The notes beneath the pieces were generated by a model, which had not been told where the DNA came from, ran no database searches, and was given only the letters and a program-made list of their open reading frames with translations. A stretch of DNA of 64,000 nt from Mycolicibacterium doricum (GTDB taxonomy: Bacteria > Actinomycetota > Actinomycetes > Mycobacteriales > Mycobacteriaceae). Both the position numbers and the translations under genes were made by a program. Positions 17,792 to 26,905 of this stretch are shown here, piece by piece. The stretch lies in the NCBI RefSeq assembly GCF_010728155.1, contig NZ_AP022605.1, positions 1,984,001 through 2,048,000 on the forward strand. The letters run 5' to 3'. Within the stretch, counting starts at the first letter, position 1. Each line of letters begins with the position of its first letter.

Positions 17792-18538
17792 GTGCTCCTG
17801 CTGCTTCCGCCATCGGAGACCAAACGCGACGGGGGCGATGGACCGCCGCTGCGATTCGGTCAGCTGTCCTTCCCCGACCTCGAACCCGTGCGCACGGCGC
17901 TCCTCGACGACCTCGTCGAACTGTCGGCCGACCGGGAAGCGAGCCGCAAGGCGCTCGGCCTCTCGCCGAAACAGGACGCCGAGATCGAACGCAACGCCGC
18001 CCTGCGCAGCGCTCCGACGCTGCCCGCCATCGACCGGTACACCGGCGTGCTCTACGACGCGCTGGATGTCGGCTCGCTACGTGGCGCGGCCGCCGCACGG
18101 GCTCGGCAGCGGCTGATGGTCGGGTCGGCGCTGTTCGGGCTGCTGCGGGCCGGTGACCCGGTGCCCGCCTACCGGCTCTCGGCAGCCGCGAAGCTGCCCG
18201 GTAGCGTGCCGCTGACCGCACGCTGGCGCCCGGCGCTCGAACCGTTGCTGGCCGACCTCGCCGCACGGGAACTCGTCGTCGATCTGCGCTCCGGCTCCTA
18301 CGCGGCGCTCGGCCGGGTGTCCGCCGCGGTGCGGGTCGACGTGCTGGCCGAGCACCCCGACGGTCGGCGAACCGCCGTCAGCCACTTCAACAAGGCGCAC
18401 AAGGGCAGACTGGCCCGCGCGCTGGCCACCACCCGCGCCGAGCCGTCCGACACCGCGTCGGTCGCCACGGTGGCGCGCCGCGCCGGGATGCGCGTCGAAC
18501 GCGACGGTGACGACCTCGTGGTCGTCGTCCCCGCCTGA
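17792..18538 (+). CDS. yaaA: Peroxide stress protein YaaA (DUF328)
   Basis: 248-residue protein beginning MLLLLPPSETKRDGGDGPP, the family-defining N-terminus. Other conserved stretches are TPAID-like LPAIDRYTGVLYDAL, LMVGSALFGLLRAGDPVPAYRL and the basic SHFNKAHKGRLARAL near the C-terminus. In E. coli YaaA is OxyR-controlled, binds DNA with a helix-hairpin-helix-like fold and lowers free iron during H2O2 stress. GTG at 17792 is chosen because the family starts at this Leu-rich strand. Convergent with the alpha/beta hydrolase gene 11 bp away. Confidence 0.88.
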   Translation: MLLLLPPSETKRDGGDGPPLRFGQLSFPDLEPVRTALLDDLVELSADREASRKALGLSPKQDAEIERNAALRSAPTLPAIDRYTGVLYDALDVGSLRGAAAARARQRLMVGSALFGLLRAGDPVPAYRLSAAAKLPGSVPLTARWRPALEPLLADLAARELVVDLRSGSYAALGRVSAAVRVDVLAEHPDGRRTAVSHFNKAHKGRLARALATTRAEPSDTASVATVARRAGMRVERDGDDLVVVVPA

Positions 18539-18549
18539 TCAGCCGGGCG

Positions 18550-19407
18550 TTATTGCAGGACTGATTCGACCGCTTCGGCGGTGACCGGGTCGACGATGCA
18601 CGTGAAGTGGTTGCTGCCCGGGGTCTCGACGACGCGGACCCGCGGGTTGGTGGCGCGCAGCGCGGCCACGGCGTCGTCGCCGATCAGCACGGCGCCGTTG
18701 AGGGGCCGCATCGCGCGGACCGCCACGGTCGACATGGTCATGGCCTGCCAGTGGTCGCCCCAGTCGGTGGGCCAGCGCTGGCGGAGGTCTTCTTCGGCAG
18801 CCGCCCGCGATGTCGTCGGGCGCCAGCTCCCGTCGGGTTGTTCGGCCAGTTCGTAGGTGTGGTGCTCGTCCCAGAAGGCCGTCCACGGATCCACCATGCC
18901 CGCGGCGCGCACACTGTCGAGGTAGTCGCGCGGGTCCGGTACGGCCGCGTCGAGCCGGGCGAATCCCTCACGGACGGGCGCCAGCGCGGCTGGCTGCGCC
19001 GGCCCGATGTGGTCGATCAGTGAGAGGCTGCGCACCCGGGCGCCGTCGTCGCGGGCGACGCGCATCGCGATCAGCGCGCCCAGCGACCAGCCGGCGAGGT
19101 CCACCGCGCCGGCGCCGAGCGCGTCGGCCACCGCGGACACGTCGCGGGCGTGGCTGTCGAGACCGTAGCTGCCGGGCGGGGTGACGGCACTGCGCCCGCG
19201 ACCGCGCAGGTCGAACGCGACGACGCGGCGGTCCGTACCGGCCAGCCGTTCGGCCAGGTAGGAGAACGCCGTCAGATTGGCCGAGATGCCGTGTACGCAC
19301 AACAGGATCGGCGCATCGTCGGCGCCCCAGGACCGGGTCCGCACTCGGCCCGAGGGCAGGTCGAGGTCGAAGTCCACCGGCCGGACTCTACGCGAACCCC
19401 CGGGCAT
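18550..19407 (-). CDS. Alpha/beta hydrolase
   Basis: 285-residue alpha/beta hydrolase. Oxyanion segment LCVHGISANLTAF (about 37), nucleophile elbow LAGWSLGAL (Ser about 107) and catalytic His in PGSNHFTCIVDP (about 266) are clear; the acid is probably the Asp in VLIGDDAVAAL. A helical cap (about 135-215) sets the unknown substrate range. A GTG at 19377 (MDFDLDLPSG) is an alternative start giving the usual first strand. No signal peptide, so cytoplasmic. Its 3' end faces yaaA. Confidence 0.82.
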   Translation of the reverse strand: MPGGSRRVRPVDFDLDLPSGRVRTRSWGADDAPILLCVHGISANLTAFSYLAERLAGTDRRVVAFDLRGRGRSAVTPPGSYGLDSHARDVSAVADALGAGAVDLAGWSLGALIAMRVARDDGARVRSLSLIDHIGPAQPAALAPVREGFARLDAAVPDPRDYLDSVRAAGMVDPWTAFWDEHHTYELAEQPDGSWRPTTSRAAAEEDLRQRWPTDWGDHWQAMTMSTVAVRAMRPLNGAVLIGDDAVAALRATNPRVRVVETPGSNHFTCIVDPVTAEAVESVLQ

Positions 19408-19460
19408 CAGATGTTGAGGATGAGGCAGAACAGGGCTTCACCACCATGTGAGTGCGAAAC

Positions 19461-20660
19461 TCAGAACGGAAAGCCCAACGCCGCGGGCACGTCGGTGGCG
19501 AAAGCTCTGTCGATCCGTGTGATGAGGTCCGGATTTTTGCCGCGCAACCGGTTCCCGGCGGCGAACGCCGTGGCCCGATGGCCGCCGAGGTACAGCGCCC
19601 CGAGGACGTCGATGTCGAACGTGACGTCTGGTGCGGCGTCCGTCGGCGCGCAGACCGCGCGACCGTCGCGGATGTCGAGCGCGAACCGCCCGCCCTCGCG
19701 CCGGAACCCGTCCTCGACCTCGATGACAACTGACAGGTCACGGTCGTAGGTCCGGGCCTGCAGCGCGGCCGAGATGTCCATCAACCGCAACCAGAGGTCA
19801 TCGGCGACGGCAGTGGTGCGCACTTGGCGGGGATCGGCAAGGAGATAGGGCAACGGGTCGGCCGGGTGTGTGGCGATCTCGATGCGTTCCATCAGATCCA
19901 GTCCGCACAGCGCCCGCCACATTGCGATGTGCGCTTCGGCGGTCGCGGCCGTCAACTCCACGACGCGGACATGTCTGGGCCCTGAACCGTGTACCCGGTA
20001 GAGTACGTACCCGTCGGGGTGCAGGAACGCGAACAGGGCGCTCCCACCGGCGCGGTCTTCGTCGCGATCGGCCAGTAGCTCGTCCCACAACGCGCGTGGG
20101 CGGACGAGTCCTCCCGGGGTCTGGACCCGCCAGCGGTCGTAGACGGCGGCGAAATCGTCGATGTGTTCACCCGGCGTCACGACCCGGACGCCACCGGGAT
20201 CCGTTGCGGCGGTGAGGAATTGCACAGTCCGCCGGTCGACGGACCACTCGTTGACCGTCGTCGCCGGCCCGTACCCGAACCGTCCGTAGATTCCGCCCTC
20301 ACTGGCCGTCAGCGCGGCGATCGGATGTCGGGCGGTGGCGATCCGGTCGTGCAGTTCGGTGAACATCCACCGCAGCACCCCGCGGCGGCGATGCGTCGGC
20401 GCCACCGAGACCCACGTGATGCCGGCTACAGGCAGGACGGCACCGCCCGGGACCGTCAACTGCAGGTCGAGGTATAAGGCCTGGCCGACCACCTCCGCGC
20501 CGTCGGCCACGACCAGTGCCGCGCCGTCGGCGATCAGCGATCGCCAGGCCGTGATGGCCGACTCGTGTACGACGTGGCCGAAATTGGTGGCGTCCAGCCG
20601 CGCCATCAGCGGCCAGTCGTTCTCGGTGACCGGTCGCAGATGCAGTCCAGAAGCGCTCAC
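19461..20660 (-). CDS. eis: Eis family N-acetyltransferase
   Basis: About 399 residues in the three-part Eis layout: N-terminal GNAT domain with acetyl-CoA loop VSVAPTHRRRGVLR (about 87-100), a second degenerate GNAT region (ASEGGIYGRFGYGPATTVNEW, HPDGYVLYRVHG), and a C-terminal SCP2-like domain ending VPAALGFPF; the terminal Phe carboxylate is catalytic in M. tuberculosis Eis. The enzyme acetylates aminoglycosides and host or other amines. GTG at 20660 matches homologue N-termini; the frame extends to another GTG at 20678. No WhiB7-type promoter was recognised upstream, where a broken gene fragment lies. Confidence 0.93.
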   Translation of the reverse strand: MSASGLHLRPVTENDWPLMARLDATNFGHVVHESAITAWRSLIADGAALVVADGAEVVGQALYLDLQLTVPGGAVLPVAGITWVSVAPTHRRRGVLRWMFTELHDRIATARHPIAALTASEGGIYGRFGYGPATTVNEWSVDRRTVQFLTAATDPGGVRVVTPGEHIDDFAAVYDRWRVQTPGGLVRPRALWDELLADRDEDRAGGSALFAFLHPDGYVLYRVHGSGPRHVRVVELTAATAEAHIAMWRALCGLDLMERIEIATHPADPLPYLLADPRQVRTTAVADDLWLRLMDISAALQARTYDRDLSVVIEVEDGFRREGGRFALDIRDGRAVCAPTDAAPDVTFDIDVLGALYLGGHRATAFAAGNRLRGKNPDLITRIDRAFATDVPAALGFPF

Positions 20661-20695
20661 AGCGTGCGAGGGTGCCACACGAGCGACGGGAAGCG

Positions 20696-20827
20696 CACGC
20701 CATTTATCCCATCCGCTCGCTCGGTCGAACCGACGTCGCCGACATGGTGGAGCGCAATTGCGCCCAAGCCCGCCGGATGGCCGAACACCTCGCCGCGATC
20801 CCCGGCGCCGGCTGGACGGCGACGTGA
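20696..20827 (+). pseudogene. Tail fragment of a PLP-dependent decarboxylase
   Basis: Upstream of eis, the plus strand keeps 41 codons reading IYPIRSLGRTDVADMVERNC and AQARRMAEHLAAIPG to a TGA at 20825-20827. This resembles the C-terminal region of group II pyridoxal-dependent decarboxylases (LGR-x-G-V-A-x-M-V-E-R). There is no start codon or N-terminal domain, so it is a gene fragment. Confidence 0.5.
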
Positions 20828-20831
20828 GTGG

Positions 20832-21344
20832 CTAGATGGCGGCGATGAAGTCGGTGGTGTAGAACTCAGCGGGCAATTGCGAGTGCGGGTGGGAACTTTC
20901 GATGGCCAGCCATGAGCCGGTCGCGCCGGACATGATCGGGCTCGACAGCGTGACCGCGCCTGTACCCACCGCGTCGGTGTTCAGCGCCGCGACCGCGGTG
21001 CCGGGCGCACCGGCGTGGCACCCCGCTGAGGATTCCCTCGGCATCTGGATCAGCCTGACCTCGTAATGCGAATTGGGCTTCGCCACCGCCAATTGCACGT
21101 CCGCGCTGACCTGCGAACCGACGGTACGCATGGTCGCGGTGGGCCTCCCGCTGCCCGCTGCGCCGTTGTACTGACGCACGCTGAAATCGCACCGGCGCAG
21201 CCTACTGCTGAACGGCATGAACGTACCACCGGACTGCGCGGCCGCGACCGGCGCCGATACGACGCCGAAGCTGGCCGGCGCGAAAGGCGCCGTGATCAGC
21301 GCCATCGCCGCAGCCACCGAGACGAAGGGTGACAAAGCGGACAT
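20832..21344 (-). CDS. Secreted protein of unknown function
   Basis: 170-residue protein with a signal peptide (MSALSPFVSVAAAMALITAP ... APVAAAQ, cleavage about residue 37) and a mature beta-rich domain with two Cys (RRCDF and SAGCHAG) that could form a disulfide. I do not recognise the family; it looks like a small mycobacterial exported domain. Start at 21344 is supported by an AAAGGGA ribosome site and the signal peptide; the frame extends to 21545 but would lose these. It diverges from the aldolase gene across about 180 bp. Confidence 0.7.
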   Translation of the reverse strand: MSALSPFVSVAAAMALITAPFAPASFGVVSAPVAAAQSGGTFMPFSSRLRRCDFSVRQYNGAAGSGRPTATMRTVGSQVSADVQLAVAKPNSHYEVRLIQMPRESSAGCHAGAPGTAVAALNTDAVGTGAVTLSSPIMSGATGSWLAIESSHPHSQLPAEFYTTDFIAAI

Positions 21345-21527
21345 GAGTATCCCTTTCGGCCGAAGGTGAGCAAGCGCCGGCAGGTGTAGACCGGCGTCCA
21401 TCGAGCCAAGCACGGTACCTGGCGGAACGGGCACGTAAACGACGAATATCCTCACAGGGTACCGAGCTCGGCGGGCCGACCTCGAATCCGTCAGCGACAA
21501 CCGTCTTCGAAGGAGTGGACTGCACCG

Positions 21528-22421
21528 ATGGCGAACCAACAGCAAACGGACAAGCTAGCGGCGGGGAAGGGCTTCATCGCCGCGCTCGACCAGAGTGGTG
21601 GCTCGACGCCTAAAGCCTTGGCACTCTACGGCATCGACGAGAACGAGTACTCGTCCGAAACCGAGATGTTCGATCTGATCCACAAGATGCGCTCACGGAT
21701 CATCACCTCCCCGGTCTTCACCGGTGACCGCGTGCTGGGTGCGATCCTGTTCGAGCAGACCATGGACCGCCAGATCGACGGCAAGCCGTCGGCGGGGTAC
21801 CTGTGGGAGGACAAGGGCGTGGTCCCATTCCTCAAGATCGACAAGGGCCTCGCCGAGGTGTCCGATGACGTACAGCCGATGAAGCCGATCCCGGAACTCG
21901 ACGACTTGCTCAAGCGTGGTGTCGACAACGGGATTTTCGGCACCAAGGAACGCTCGGTGATCGGCGGCGCCAACGCCAAGGGCATCGCCGCGGTGGTGGC
22001 CCAGCAGTTCGAGGTGGCTCAGCAGGTGCTCTCCCACGGCCTGGTCCCTATCATCGAGCCCGAGATCACGATCTCGATCGACGACAAGGCGGCCGCCGAG
22101 GAGATCCTGCTCGACGAGATCGCCAAGAACCTCGACGCCATCGGCAGCGGGCAGCAGGTGATGCTCAAACTCACGCTGCCGTCGACGGCGAACCACTACC
22201 GGTCGCTGGTCCACCACGACAAGGTGCTGCGTGTGGTCGCACTGTCGGGCGGCTACTCGCGCGACGAGGCCAACAAGAAGCTAGCGGAGAACTCCGGTGT
22301 CATTGCCAGCTTCAGCCGGGCGCTCACGGAGGGACTGTCGGCGGAGCAGTCGGACGAGGAGTTCAACGCCGCGCTCGACGACGCCATCCAGGCCATCTAC
22401 GAGGCGTCGATCGCCGGCTGA
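21528..22421 (+). CDS. Class I fructose-bisphosphate aldolase
   Basis: 297-residue Schiff-base aldolase of the bacterial class I type (starts with FIAALDQSGGSTPKAL, as in staphylococcal Fda). The catalytic Lys is in QQVMLKLTLPS (about residue 207), with the preceding IIEPEITI strand carrying active-site Glu residues and SGGYSRDEANKKL closing the phosphate pocket. It cleaves fructose-1,6-bisphosphate in glycolysis or runs in reverse in gluconeogenesis. A GAAGGAG lies upstream of the ATG. A bidirectional hairpin follows the stop. Many mycobacteria also have the unrelated class II enzyme elsewhere. Confidence 0.93.
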   Translation: MANQQQTDKLAAGKGFIAALDQSGGSTPKALALYGIDENEYSSETEMFDLIHKMRSRIITSPVFTGDRVLGAILFEQTMDRQIDGKPSAGYLWEDKGVVPFLKIDKGLAEVSDDVQPMKPIPELDDLLKRGVDNGIFGTKERSVIGGANAKGIAAVVAQQFEVAQQVLSHGLVPIIEPEITISIDDKAAAEEILLDEIAKNLDAIGSGQQVMLKLTLPSTANHYRSLVHHDKVLRVVALSGGYSRDEANKKLAENSGVIASFSRALTEGLSAEQSDEEFNAALDDAIQAIYEASIAG

Positions 22422-22434
22422 CCGTTCCCGCGGG

Positions 22435-22454
22435 GCGTACGGCGATCCGTACGC
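22435..22454. terminator. Bidirectional hairpin between aldolase and cinA
   Basis: GCGTACGG (22435-22442), loop CGAT and CCGTACGC (22447-22454) form a perfect 8-bp stem 13 bp after the aldolase stop and 40 bp after the convergent cinA stop. Likely shared terminator. Confidence 0.6.
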
Positions 22455-22494
22455 GCTCGCCTGCGACCACATCAGGCCGACCGCAGCTGAGGGT

Positions 22495-23760
22495 TCAGCC
22501 GTCCTGCAGCGCGCGTCGCACCAGATGCATGGCGACCGTGGTCGAACGCTCCCGCACGTCGGTGCGGTCGCCGGGCAGCCGAACCGTCCGGGTGATGCCG
22601 TGGCCGTCGGGGCGGCGCACGCAGAAGCAGACCGTGCCCACGGGTTTGAGCTCGGTACCGCCGCCTGGCCCCGCGATCCCGGTGATCGCGACGGCGAGGT
22701 CGGCGCCGAAGCGATGCAGTGCACCGTCGGCCATGGCTTCGGCCACCGGCTCGGACACCGCACCGTGGGCGGTGATCAGGCCCGTGGGCACGCCGAGCAG
22801 ATCGACCTTGGCGGAGTCGGCGTAGCACACCATCCCGCCCGCCACGTACGCCGACGATCCGGCACGATCGGTGAGCCGTGCGGAAAGCATTCCCCCGGTG
22901 CACGATTCGGCGGTGGCGATGGTTCGTCCGGCGAGCAGCGCAGCGACCTGATCGTCGACAAGGGAACCATCCTCGGAGAAGATCGCCGAGCCGTGCCGCT
23001 CTCGCAGCAACACGACCAGGTCCCGGTACACCGGTGCGGCGTCGGGTTCGTAGCGGGTGACGATCTCGAGCTCACCGCGCCGTAGGCAGGTGGTGATCTC
23101 CAGGCGGTCGAGTCCGGTGACGTCGCGTTCGGCGTCGCGCAGCGTCTCGGCGAGTCGCGATTCGGGTAGCCCGAACATGCGAATCGTGTCCTGCCGGTAT
23201 TCGGTGCGTCCCGCGATGGCCCGCTGCAGTGCGTCGGTCTGGACCGCGGTGCGCCACATCGGTTGCAGCTCGCGTGGCGGGCCGGGCAGGACGAGCACCG
23301 TGGGCGAGCCCGGCACGACCACGCCTGGCGCGGTGCCGACCGGTTGAAGCACGGTCGCGCCTTCGGGAATCATGGCCTGCTTTCGGTTGGCTGCCCGCAC
23401 CTCGTCGACGTCGGCGTCGGTGCGGTGTCCGATCAGCCGGCGCAGGATGTCGGCGATCCGTTCCTCGAGTGCCGTGTCCAGGACCAAGTCCAAACCACAG
23501 AACCGGGCGACCGTGGCGACGGTCAGGTCGTCGGCGGTGGGCCCGAGCCCTCCGCTGGTGACGATGAGGTCGACGCCCTCGGCGGCGAGGAAGCGCAGCT
23601 GCGCTTCGATGTCCGCGGGGCGGTCACCGCAGATCGTGATGTGGGCGAGTTCGACGCCGAGTTCCAGTAGCCGGTCGGCGATCCACGGGCCGTTGCGGTC
23701 CTGGACGCGACCGGTCAGCACCTCCGTCCCCGTCACGACGATGCCTGCGCGTGCGTTCAC
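22495..23760 (-). CDS. cinA: CinA-like nicotinamide mononucleotide deamidase
   Basis: 421 residues in two domains. The N-terminal COG1058/MoCF-like domain has [13 protein letters not shown] and [13 protein letters not shown] plus a [11 protein letters not shown] loop. The C-terminal CinA domain (from about 265) has [23 protein letters not shown] and [20 protein letters not shown], with the Ser, Tyr and Lys region of the NMN amidohydrolase active site. Family role: recycling NMN formed during NAD turnover and clearing oxidised ADP-ribose species. In M. tuberculosis the orthologue is Rv1901. It starts with GTG and convergently faces the aldolase. Confidence 0.93.
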   Translation of the reverse strand: MNARAGIVVTGTEVLTGRVQDRNGPWIADRLLELGVELAHITICGDRPADIEAQLRFLAAEGVDLIVTSGGLGPTADDLTVATVARFCGLDLVLDTALEERIADILRRLIGHRTDADVDEVRAANRKQAMIPEGATVLQPVGTAPGVVVPGSPTVLVLPGPPRELQPMWRTAVQTDALQRAIAGRTEYRQDTIRMFGLPESRLAETLRDAERDVTGLDRLEITTCLRRGELEIVTRYEPDAAPVYRDLVVLLRERHGSAIFSEDGSLVDDQVAALLAGRTIATAESCTGGMLSARLTDRAGSSAYVAGGMVCYADSAKVDLLGVPTGLITAHGAVSEPVAEAMADGALHRFGADLAVAITGIAGPGGGTELKPVGTVCFCVRRPDGHGITRTVRLPGDRTDVRERSTTVAMHLVRRALQDG

Positions 23761-23878
23761 GGCGTCAAACCTACGCGGGCCTTGATCTGAACCCGGTTGA
23801 GACCGGCGACATGGTCTTCACCACCGAACAGGGCACCGCGTCATCGCCTGCGCGGGGCGTTGGACGGTGTGCCGTCGG

Positions 23879-24103
23879 TCAGCGCTTCAACCAGCTGTTG
23901 ACGGTCGGTAGCTCGCGCGTGTAGGTCATCATCATGTCGTCCTGCATCAGGGTCGCGCCGCTGATGGCGTCGCTGCCCCGCCAGATCACTCGGACCCGGG
24001 TGTCGCCCCGCAGATAAAGGTCGATACGGCCGAGATCGTTGCGCCGCCATCCGGCCTCTTCGGCGAGCTGCTGCAGCCCGCGGCGCTCATCGACTGCGGT
24101 CAT
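23879..24103 (-). CDS. Conserved small mycobacterial protein, unknown function
   Basis: 74 residues: MTAVDERRGLQQLAEEAGWR, then NDLGRIDLYLRGDTRVRVIW and a tail with YTRELPTVNSWLKR. It looks like one small alpha/beta domain; no enzymatic motif is visible. Start at 24103 is backed by AAGGAG eight bases upstream; the longer frame to 24238 belongs to a decayed gene behind it. I recognise it only as a conserved hypothetical of this genus. It follows cinA in opposite reading order on the same strand with about 120 bp between. Confidence 0.65.
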   Translation of the reverse strand: MTAVDERRGLQQLAEEAGWRRNDLGRIDLYLRGDTRVRVIWRGSDAISGATLMQDDMMMTYTRELPTVNSWLKR

Positions 24104-24162
24104 GGCTCGCTCCTTGTCCGCGGGTAGGCGTACGCGTTGACGCGACGAGCCTACGGGACCGG

Positions 24163-24471
24163 TCAGGAGGCGAAGGCGACCAGCACGTCCTCCCAGTGTG
24201 CGAGCTGTGACGGGTCGACGGGACGGATCGGGTGTCACCCCGTGCAGGGTCCGGCGGTCATCGCCGACGAGCAGGGTCCCGGCTCGGTGAGGGTGGTCGC
24301 GAGCATCAGGTGGCCATCGGTGTTGTAGACCGAGCTCTCCCCACCGGATGCGCGTTGCATGTCTGGGCCGTCGCGCCCAGTGCGCGGTTCACTTCCGCCG
24401 CAGAGACGGGTCCCTGCCACCGTCAGCGAACGCCCGACCTCCTCGAGCAGCGCACCGGCTTGGTGGTCCAC
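24163..24471 (-). pseudogene. Broken 2OG-Fe(II) dioxygenase (PF10014-like)
   Basis: Three reading frames on the minus strand together rebuild the C-terminal half of a DUF2257-type 2OG-Fe dioxygenase: ASGGESSVYNTDGHLMLATT and LTEPG in one frame, TLLVGDDRRTLHGVTP (distal iron His) in the next, and HPIRPVDPSQLAHWEDVLVA in the third, ending at 24163. Two frameshifts separate them and the N-terminal half, with the H-x-D, is missing or unrecognisable. The gene cannot be functional as it stands. Confidence 0.6.
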
Positions 24472-24505
24472 ACGGCGGTGATTGCCCCTTCGGTGCGCCC
24501 GAGAC

Positions 24506-25243
24506 TCAGATTTTGTGCGGGACGTCGTTGACCAGACCGCCGTCCATGACGAACTCGGCGCCGGTGGCGTATCGCGAGTCGTCGCTCGCCAGGAACACCA
24601 CGAAGGTGGCCACCTCCTCTGACTGCCCCGGCCTGCCGAGCGGGATGGTCAGCATGTTGTCGGGGAAGTGCTTCGTCATGGGCGTGCGGATGAAACCGGG
24701 ATGGATCGAGTTGACCCGGATCTGGTGTGGACCCAGTTCGAGCGCCGCCGATTTGGTCAGGCCACGCACCGCCCACTTCGACGCCACATACGGGTGCACC
24801 ATTACGGCCCCCCGCATGCCCTCGATGGAGGAGACGTTGATGATCGATCCGCCGCCGGCAGTCTTCATCGGCTCCACGCTGGCCTGCATGCCGAGGAAGG
24901 TCCCGGTGAGGTTGACGTCGATGACCTTCTGCCACTTGGCCATGTCGAACTTCCCGATCTGGCCGAGCGCGACGATACCCGCGTTGTTCACCAGGACGTT
25001 GAGGAGACCGAAATCCTCGACGGCCGTCGCCACGGCGTCGTCCCACTGGTCGGCCTGTGTGACGTCGAGCGTGACGTAGCGCGCGGCGCCACCGAGTTCG
25101 TCGGCGAGTGCCTTGCCCTCTTTGTCGAGGATGTCGCCGATCACCACCTTGGCACCTTCGGCCACCAGGGCGCGTGCGTGTTCGGCGCCCATACCCCGGG
25201 CCCCACCGCTGATCAGTGCAACTTTTCCGTCAACCCGTCCCAT
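24506..25243 (-). CDS. fabG3: SDR 3-alpha/20-beta-hydroxysteroid dehydrogenase FabG3
   Basis: 245-residue short-chain dehydrogenase close in sequence to M. tuberculosis FabG3 (Rv2002). NADH-binding GGARGMGAEHA (13-23), DVTQ, LVNNAGIV (about 88) and the catalytic Ser-Tyr-Lys set INVSSIEG ... YVASK (about 137-155) are intact, followed by IHPGFIRTPMT. It interconverts keto and hydroxyl groups of steroids. A KstR-type palindrome and a TAGCCT -10 lie just upstream; with eight bases between -10 and ATG the mRNA is probably leaderless. This links the gene to sterol catabolism control. Confidence 0.87.
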   Translation of the reverse strand: MGRVDGKVALISGGARGMGAEHARALVAEGAKVVIGDILDKEGKALADELGGAARYVTLDVTQADQWDDAVATAVEDFGLLNVLVNNAGIVALGQIGKFDMAKWQKVIDVNLTGTFLGMQASVEPMKTAGGGSIINVSSIEGMRGAVMVHPYVASKWAVRGLTKSAALELGPHQIRVNSIHPGFIRTPMTKHFPDNMLTIPLGRPGQSEEVATFVVFLASDDSRYATGAEFVMDGGLVNDVPHKI

Positions 25244-25275
25244 GACGGGCCAGGCTACCCCAGGCTGTCACCAAC

Positions 25276-25289
25276 TAGAACTCGTTCCA
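25276..25289. promoter_or_regulatory. KstR-type operator upstream of fabG3
   Basis: TAGAACTCGTTCCA fits every fixed base of the KstR consensus T-N2-AAC-N2-GTT-N2-A. It lies 33 bp upstream of the fabG3 ATG, with a -10 (TAGCCT, 25252-25257 on the minus strand) between, so it overlaps the -35 region. Confidence 0.65.
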
Positions 25290-25374
25290 ATTTGACGTCG
25301 GTGCGGAAGAGTCCTCGAACTCACCGCCGTGCGGTCTGTTCGCCACCCACGGCTGAGATGGCACCACAGCGGTG

Positions 25375-25851
25375 TCATTCCGCCGCAGCGGTGCGCGACG
25401 GCGCGGGGCCGGCGGTGATACCGGTCCACTGGAGAAGGACGCGGGTGCCGTTCTCGGAGCGGTCGATCGACGTCGAATCGGCGAGCGCTTCCATCAGCGG
25501 TATGCCGCGGCCGCGGGCCTTGTTGTGCGGGACGGTGGCACGGTCACGCCAGCTCCCCTGATCGACGATGATGACAGTGAGGACACCGGCCTGCGCGTCG
25601 AACCGGGCTTCGACATCCATGGTGCCGGGCCGGTCGGCGTCGACGTAGGCGAATTCGGCGGCGTTGGCCAGCGCTTCGTTGGTGGCGAGGATGAGATCAC
25701 TCGAGCGAACCGAGTCCAGCCGGAAATGTGTGTCCAACCATTGACCGAACTCCTCCCGTACCCGCGAGGCGGCCTCCCCGTCGGCGGCAAGGCCGATGCG
25801 CGTGAAGCGCTCGGCGTTGGAAAGGTTTGCTGTGGAGACGGAATCGATCAT
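25375..25851 (-). CDS. RsbW-like anti-sigma factor (HATPase serine kinase)
   Basis: 158-residue GHKL ATPase domain of the anti-sigma type. N-box LILATNEALANAAEFAYV (about 52-69), then VIIVDQGSWRDR (G1) and ARGRGIPLMEALAD (G2 loop) are recognisable, and the tail is Ala-rich. Such proteins bind a sigma factor, or phosphorylate a STAS antagonist to release it. It is the last gene of a minus-strand set (phosphatase remnant, STAS, kinase). No sigma factor gene lies nearby, so the target is elsewhere. The start at 25851 lacks a good ribosome site; the STAS stop is 32 bp upstream. Confidence 0.82.
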   Translation of the reverse strand: MIDSVSTANLSNAERFTRIGLAADGEAASRVREEFGQWLDTHFRLDSVRSSDLILATNEALANAAEFAYVDADRPGTMDVEARFDAQAGVLTVIIVDQGSWRDRATVPHNKARGRGIPLMEALADSTSIDRSENGTRVLLQWTGITAGPAPSRTAAAE

Positions 25852-25883
25852 GGCCGACGATGTGATACCCGTTAACCCCGCAA

Positions 25884-26276
25884 CTACGCACTCAGTGCGG
25901 TGAGCGCCTCGTCGACCGATGCGTAGAGCGGAATGATGTCCGCGATCCCGAGAAGTTTCAAGGGACGGCTGGTAGCGGGACCTTCCGCGACGACGCAAAA
26001 ATTGACGCCGGCAGGGATCTCGTCGTGGATGGCGACCAAAATGCCCATGCCCGCCGATGCGAGGAATTCCACGGCGGAGAAGTCCACGACCAGTCCGGCC
26101 GGCTCCTTCGCCAGACCCGCTCGGATGGCCTGCTCCAGCTGCGGTGCCGTGAGCATGTCGACGACACCGGCCACCGAGACCACGACGGTGCGATCAACCC
26201 AGCGCTCGCTGATCTGGCAGTCCGTCGAGTCCGCGGCGGAGGCCGACCCTGCTGCGGCTTCGCGCTGTTCCTCCAA
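25884..26276 (-). CDS. STAS-domain anti-sigma factor antagonist
   Basis: 130-residue STAS protein (RsbV/SpoIIAA type). Core: VVVSVAGVVDMLTAPQLEQA, then VVDFSAVEFLASAGMGILVA, where the Ser of LASAGM is the expected phosphorylation site, and a C-terminal helix ending ALTALSA. The TTG at 26276 is chosen because GGGAGGTGG sits five bases upstream; the longer frame to 26387 lacks this. In partner switching the unphosphorylated form binds the neighbouring RsbW-like kinase and frees the sigma factor. Its cognate phosphatase next door is broken. Confidence 0.87.
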   Translation of the reverse strand: MEEQREAAAGSASAADSTDCQISERWVDRTVVVSVAGVVDMLTAPQLEQAIRAGLAKEPAGLVVDFSAVEFLASAGMGILVAIHDEIPAGVNFCVVAEGPATSRPLKLLGIADIIPLYASVDEALTALSA

Positions 26277-26905
26277 TGGTCCACCTCCCGCGTGCCCGCT
26301 CTTCGAGCAGAGCGCGCCACGCAATTCATGCTCACCAGGCTGCGGGCTGAACCTGGCAAGACATCCAGCGACACCGGGACGATCCAATGTCGGGCGTGCT
26401 CCCGATCGGAGAGCGCAACCGGAATCAGATTAAACCAGGTGTGTATGGCTCAGTGGTCAGCGGTCAGGGCGAGCAGCGCGATGTCGTCGTCCTGGCGCAA
26501 CGTGGAAACCAGTCCGGCCAGGTCGTCGATCAGCTCCGACGCACGCTTGTCGACCCTGAGTGTCAGGTATCGACGCAATGCTGCTTCGCCGAAGCAGGAG
26601 CCGCCCGTCGGCCGGGCCTCGACGATGCCGTCGGTGTAGAGCAACAGACTCTCACCCGGACGTAGCGTCACCGCGCACTCGCCGAAGGTCGCGTCGGGAA
26701 CGGCGCCGACGAACATGCCGCGGTGCGGCCGAATCGGACGGACGCTGCCGGCGGACGGATCGAGCAGCAGCGCGGGCAGGTGCCCACCGGTGGCGAACCG
26801 GATGTCGTGTCCGCCGCCGGGGCGTGCGGCGACCGTACCGAACAGCACGGTTCAGAATCTGCATTCATTCGGGTCGCCGACCAGCACCCCATTGAGTTCT
26901 TCCAG

